64,000 nt of DNA, from assembly GCA_008694505.1 (NCBI GenBank), contig VZDJ01000219.1, positions 231,252 through 295,251 of the forward strand. The letters run 5' to 3'. Position 1 is the first letter of the stretch; the number at the start of each line of letters is the position of its first letter. The notes beneath the pieces were generated by a model that saw nothing but the letters and a program-made list of their open reading frames with translations, did not search any database and was not told the DNA's origin. A program made the translations under genes and the position numbers. This stretch comes from Cyanoderma ruficeps. Taxonomy: Eukaryota > Chordata > Aves > Passeriformes > Timaliidae. Below are positions 58,913 through 64,000 of the stretch, piece after piece.

Positions 58913-60599
58913 GCTCTGGGAATACGAGCTTTTAAAAAAGGTTATAGTTTTGGAAGTCCATTTAAATTAACCTTAACTCGCTTTCAACTCTATTTACGTA
59001 TCTCCTTGCCACGCTCACAACCCACGCACAATTTGCGGTGCCAGCGAGCTAAATCATGTGCAAGTGAGCAGAGTAAAAGGAACCACAAAAAAAAAAGCTC
59101 TGGGCAGAAACTCTCTTTCATTGTTGCAAGCGGCAAAGGAGATGGCAACAGCAGAAGGAATCAGGAATAAAAATGGAACTCGCTTGTTTACCTTGTCGGT
59201 TTTGTCAAAACATTGTGACAACGCTTTGCCTGCAGCCCGTTTCTCTGTTCTGCCACCAAAAATTCAGAGCCTTTCACCTTTCTTCACGCATTACAGGAGA
59301 AAGCCAAGAAGAGTAAAACTTTTAGGGAGAGAAACGAGTGTGCAAAAGATATAAAAAAGCCCAGCACGAGAATTTCAAACTACTGAGCTCCTCTTCCAGG
59401 TAGTCCGAACACCACCAGGAACAGTGACCCTCCAGCTGCACAAGCTGAGTTAACAAGAAGCAGGCAGCCAACAGAGGAGGAGAGTAAGACAATAAAGGGA
59501 AAGTTTGGGTAAGCCTGACAAAAAGCAAAAGCAAAAAAAAAAAAAAAGTAGTAAAAAAACCAGAAAAAAAAAAGCTGCAAACTGGGTTCCTAAAAAAGAA
59601 AAATTCTTGACAGTGTCTTTTTAAAAGAGAAACTCACAGCGCTTCAGGCAGAGCCCTACCTCTCCAAAAGCCACCCAATCCAATAGGAAGCACCAGGTTT
59701 CTGAAGGAGCAAATTGCACAGCAGTGGAAGAACCTGCCTTTACTGCTTTCTTTCGAGATCACTAAGAGAGACTGACTGTCTACCTGGAGGACTAGCAAAA
59801 CTGAGGAAATTGGTTGGTTCTAGTTATATTTTTGAGTTTTCACGCTTGACGAGAGCCCCGAAAGTGTAAACCTGTTTTAGCATTCTTGTACATTAATGTC
59901 ATCGTTCTCCCTGCTGACTCCCACAACTTCTGCCACAGACAAGTCAATCAGATTTGGTATATGCTCTGGGACAGTGAAGGGGAGGGCTGGGTTTAAAGCA
60001 AACAAGCAACCAAAAAATAATTACGTCAGTGCTCTGCAAGGTGTTGGATCCAAGCTCGGTGGATCTGCTGAAGTCTTCGATCCAAAACACTTGGCAATTT
60101 TACGTAAAAAAAAAAAAAAGAAAACAAAAAAAACCTCTGACCTGTTGAACTTAGAGAAAAGCAAGTGGCAGACCTTGGAGGAAAGGAGACAGCGTGTGAG
60201 GGTGCAAAAACATTATGTGCTGTTGTTCACCACTTTAGAAGAAATCAGAGTTCTGCTTTGGTTGGTTTTGCTTTTTCTGAAGTGCCAGGGAAAGGCGCTT
60301 CCCAAAGGGCCACTTTAGAGTTTATGGGAGCCAAGGTGGAAGTGTGAAGACATGCCAAAAACGTCAGGTTTGCATAAACCCTTCTGGAAAAAGTGCACCG
60401 TGTTTTTAGGAAAAATGCATATCTACCAAATCTCCACTGACCAGGGGCCACTTGTGCACACAAAGTTGCATCAATTGGCAGCATCAATGCCGACATTTTT
60501 TGCCTTCTCCTTCCACCCCCCTCCCCAATTTTGTTTTTTTTCCTTGGGAGACATACAGCGCCACTGCATTAGAACGTACAAGAAATGAAAACAGTGAGT
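58913..60599. other. AT-rich non-coding stretch
   Basis: Several A-runs (near 59535, 60107 and 60127) and no recognised exon or repeat element. Confidence 0.4.
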
Positions 60600-60624
60600 A
60601 CGACTGATATAGATCCATTGACTT

Positions 60625-60630
60625 TTTATT
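60625..60630 (-). terminator. Candidate poly(A) signal (AATAAA, minus strand)
   Basis: TTTATT on the plus strand at the left end of the second AT-rich tract. The sequence to its right (upstream for a minus transcript) stays AT-rich and repeat-free for several hundred bases, as expected of a 3'UTR end. Confidence 0.35.
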
Positions 60631-61105
60631 ACAAATGTACTTGATCACTTGGCTTCAAAAAAGTTTAAATCAACCCCTATTTTCTGTACGCCAGTACAAA
60701 GTAAAATCTATTTTACAAATTAAATACCTAAAAATTTGACAAAAATATTAAAGTTTGATGGAAAAAACAGTTATAAAAATCTTAAATCCCCTTTTAAGAA
60801 GATAAGAGATAACATTCCCTCCCAACCCCCACAGTCCTGTTATACAATATTAATAGTAATTTTTTTTTAGAATAGGTAGGTATGTTATATCTTGCTGTTA
60901 GAATACAAGTCACTCTAATAGCTTTATCTGTATATACTCCAGTTAGTGCATGAATGTCATCTGATTGAATATAATCAACTATCTTTAACTGATCCCTAAT
61001 TTACATTTCATAGCTTGCATAGTTTGAAGGGACAAAGGTTACACTACAGCTAATCATAAAAAAAGGTGGTTACAGTGCTATTTTTAAAGGCAACAAAGTA
61101 ATTGC

Positions 61106-61300
61106 NGCGCGCTCCCGGCACCCGCGGCCGGCCGGGCTCCTGCCCGCCCGCCGATCCCGCCCGGCCCAACCCGGGGGCTCCCGGTACCGGCGATCGGGGG
61201 GAACCCCGGAGGGTCCCGCCAGGCCCCCCGACTCCCGGGAAGCTGCTGGCTGCCTCCCGCCGCAGCATGGTAAGCGGGACCGCAAAGAAGAGGCAGTAAT
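61106..61300. other. Single N followed by an abrupt GC-rich block
   Basis: Immediately after the N the composition changes from AT-rich to about 190 bases of very GC- and CpG-rich sequence, then returns to AT-rich. On the plus strand the block ends CCGCAGCATG|GTAAGC, an ATG (61267-61269) touching a good donor. This may be a real small CpG island or a misplaced piece next to a gap. Confidence 0.7.
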
Positions 61301-62084
61301 CAACAGCGGTTCGTGCTGTTTCTTTTTTTATTATTATTATTTATTTAAATTCTCAAAGACAGAGCAATTTAACTTTTTTTTTTCCTTTTAACAAAAAAAA
61401 ATAGAATTTGAATTCGGAGGACATTTCCCCGCCGTTAGCATAAAACCACTTAAAAGGTGGTTGTATTTCAATGGTAAATTACTTGACAGTGTCCCTTTAA
61501 CTTAAAAATAAAATAATGTCAGTATTGCAATGAATTTCAAGTTTTCTTGCACGTAGTCATTATAAAGTAGCTTTTATCATGCTCTTGGACCTATTCTACA
61601 AGACATTTAAAAGCATATCATCAAGGAAAATATAAGGCATACTTCTCAGGAATTAGGTATCTTGGCACATTTGAGCATACTGTCTTTTTTTAAAACAACA
61701 CATATGGTCAAATATACCTTTCTTCTTCTAACATTAAACAGGGTTTTCTGTACTTTGTTTTAAATACTGAGATATTAGAGCCTTGGTAAAGTACCGAGCA
61801 CCTCCGGGAAAAACAAAAATTAAAACAAAAAAAGCAAAACAATAAATCAAAAGAAAACTGAAACAACCAGGAGCAAAATCCCACGAATCTTTACAGTCAT
61901 TTTAGTCTTTCATTATCATCATTCATCAAGTCCTTGAACATACAGAACGTGCGTTAAAAGAAGAAACAAAAAAAAAACAACCAAACCAAACCAAAACAAA
62001 AAAACCGAGGAAACACGCAGAAGAAACCCAAAACGAGACAAAAACTGACCACAAGTTCTCGGCCACTGTTCACAGAACTGCCCG

Positions 62085-62360
62085 CGGGCTGTTCCAGGCT
62101 GTACTGGTCTGACTGGAACCGCGCGGCCCGTGCGCTCCTCCAGTCAGCCGGATCCTGGGCAGGATCCCGGCGGCGCGGGCGAGGAAGACCACGGGAGGAG
62201 CCTGCCTCGTTAGCGATGCTCCCAGGAGCCGGGAGGGACGGAAGGACACTCTGCCGTGCTCTCCTCGCCTCCCGCTACTTATTGCTGGGAACGCATCGCG
62301 GCGGCGTGGAACTACGGGCGCCGGAGCGCGTCCGTCGGCAGCGCGACAACTTTGGGGAGG
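62085..62360. other. CpG-rich block inside the AT-rich tract
   Basis: About 275 bases with many CpG (gcgcggcccgtgcgc, ggcggcgcgggcgag, cgcatcgcggcggcg). There is no TATA box or known promoter motif. Short plus frames cross it without family resemblance. Confidence 0.6.
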
Positions 62361-63120
62361 GCAGTGAACAGCAGGACCGAGACAATCAATCGATCAAGTA
62401 GCAAAACCAAAGCAATTAAATTCCTAACTACGTCTAGCAGCATGGAGAGTGCAGTCCCGACACATCACAGTTGAAGTACAATAATCGCTGGAACTGCCCA
62501 TCCAGAGCCTCCGATTCAGAAGCAGGTTATCAGACACATGTTTACATGCAATTGAGAACCATTTCAAATGTCACATTACGCACTCTGAAAAGCTTATTTC
62601 ACTACTGGGAAATAGGAAAAAGTGCACATTAAAGCAATTTTAAACATTTCCAGTGATTGTTTAAAAAGAAACAGAAACACCTCGCTACCAGCGGCTCGTG
62701 TTTAACTTTCTGTGAACACTAACAGCAAACTTCTTTCAAGGGCAATAATGCATGGTACAATGGAAACAGCTTGTTTTGACACTTACAGTACATCTCAAAA
62801 AAAAACCCAAAAAAAAAAAAACACCCTAAGAAGAAAAAGGGAATTATAATTTCAACTGGGAATAAAACGACAGCAGGAAATCAAATTCTTTAAAACAAGC
62901 TTTTTTTTGTTTGTTTGTTTTCTCCCCACCCTTCCGAAACTCCATCCTTGCCCCTCGGTAAAGAAGTGCTGGCAGCTCCTGCTCGCACAGGAGCAGCTCA
63001 GGGTCTACCTGATCCCTAACTCAGCCAAGACCATTCAGCAAAATGATTGCATTCCCAAAAAACTTCCGAGTGGAACAAGGTTCTAGTTTCTCTGAAATGC
63101 TCTCTACTGAATTCCAGCCA

Positions 63121-63151
63121 AGAAAAGAAAAGAAAAGAAAAGAAAAGAAAA
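63121..63151. repeat. (AAAAG)n microsatellite
   Basis: Five to six AAAAG units, followed by an A-run. Confidence 0.9.
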
Positions 63152-64000
63152 AACCAAAAAAATAAAGTTTTGTTTTCACTGTTTAAGGCATCTTTTTTTT
63201 TATAACATTTTCTCTTCACTCGCAATGATGATAGTCATGCAGCAGTTTAATGATAAAAATATATTAATATTTTACTATACAGCAGCAAGAAGTTAGTCAA
63301 TTAAAAGCACACCAACTTTTTTTTTTTAAAGAAAAAAAAAACAAAAACAACGAAAAAACCGAAAAACAACGAAGACAACCTGCAAAAGTCTATTATTATC
63401 CTTATTATTATTACAAACAATTTCAATTTGGAGAACACGCCTGGACAGATTTAGTGTTCTGACAAATCTGTGTTTCCCTAGCCTAAGCTTCGAGCAGAGC
63501 CCGCGCCCGGCGGGAGCTGGGACGGGGAGGGCAGGGCACGGCCAGGCTTCGCCAGGTATGTAGCCAGTAATAATAACTAGCACCACAGCTACATGGAAAT
63601 CCGTTAGGGACACACACACCGGCTCGGCTTTCACTGTCCAACCAAACTCCGACCCCCATGGCTCAGTGGGATCACTGGTTCCTAACAGGCCTACGGAAGT
63701 TAACAGGGATCAAAGCATCGGTGCGGACCTCTCACGAGTTTCGGGAGATAGTGCTAGCGCCAGTGGCGACACGGAAAGACTCGCTACCTGCTGTCCAAAA
63801 ACAGGTGGACTGGAAAACCGCTGCACGTCAGGTTAAGTACTTTTAAGTACACGAAATAAAAAAAATATATTATGAACAATACAAGTACATCTCATATACA
63901 CAATAATGACAATACGCCTACTCAGTTGTAAACCAAACAGGTGCAGAAAAAAAATATTATGGGAGAAAATTCTTTACTTTTCATTTTTTTCTCTCTCTCT

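Larger units (their letters stand above)
60600..64000 (-). other. Second AT-rich, 3'UTR-like tract (possibly PURA 3'UTR)
   Basis: Repeat-poor and AT-rich. It begins, in minus-strand sense its end, with AATAAA at 60630-60625. It is interrupted by two CpG-rich blocks, one next to an N. If mammalian gene order holds, the minus-strand gene ending here would be PURA, whose coding exon would lie right of the window. No PURA coding sequence was found inside. This is inference. Confidence 0.3.

Noticed and set aside
47251..61498. A shared 15-mer (TGACAGTGTCCCTTT) at 47251 and 61484, with a partial third copy at 59608
   Set aside because: A couple of exact 15-mer repeats are expected by chance in 64 kb, and the flanks do not align.
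45950..64000. Expected IGIP or PURA coding sequence
   Set aside because: I scanned the minus strand by eye for the conserved C-terminal and central words of IGIP and for PURA's repeat domains and acidic tail and found no match. Only position and composition suggest these genes, so no CDS is called.
1..64000. tRNA, rRNA, CRISPR array or prokaryotic operon
   Set aside because: No B-box-like sequence in a cloverleaf context, no regularly spaced direct repeats with unique spacers, and no bacterial gene organisation were seen.

Overview
The window looks like vertebrate, specifically avian, nuclear DNA. The evidence is many truncated CR1 LINEs in both orientations, CpG-island/intron architecture, AT-rich 3'UTR-like tracts, and one recognisable vertebrate exon. 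A passerine is plausible from the CR1 and LTR-like sequences, but the order cannot be proved by eye. No prokaryotic operon, CRISPR array, tRNA, rRNA or intact mobile element was seen.

Left part (1-22 kb, minus strand): CYSTM1. The main coding exon (10397-10619, with acceptor and donor) encodes the N-terminal Pro/Gly/Tyr-rich part of this small tail-anchored membrane protein. Its promoter is most likely the CpG island at about 21.33-22.06 kb, which holds a perfect CRE and GC boxes, with a probable non-coding exon 1 ending at a CAG|GTACC donor. The last coding exon (Cys-rich transmembrane module) was not found in 1-10396 and should lie beyond the left edge. Intron 1 carries a CR1 copy and a striking 18-bp perfect inverted repeat.

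Middle part (22-45 kb): no recognisable gene. It holds a promoter-flanking CTGTCC-type minisatellite, five further CR1 copies, a probable ERV-related fragment that runs into a 40-bp VNTR, a purine-only-biased minisatellite, and short tandem duplications.

Right part (45-64 kb): two AT-rich, repeat-poor tracts (about 45.95-51.25 kb and 60.6-64 kb) that look like long 3'UTRs, with AATAAA signals mainly on the minus strand. In mammals PURA and IGIP lie next to CYSTM1 in the same orientation, so PURA/IGIP untranslated sequence is a reasonable inference. Neither coding region could be found here. The first tract contains several foldback structures, the best being a 22-bp stem with three G-U pairs at 49114-49191. 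Between the tracts (56.5-58.9 kb) lie three unusually long plus-strand open frames of unknown meaning. Two assembly gaps are present: 50416-50422 inside poly(A), and a single N at 61106 where AT-rich sequence changes abruptly to a GC-rich block.

The window does not show a clear multi-gene novel system. The most unusual signals are the hairpin-forming sequences and the low-complexity sequence beside the CYSTM1 promoter.
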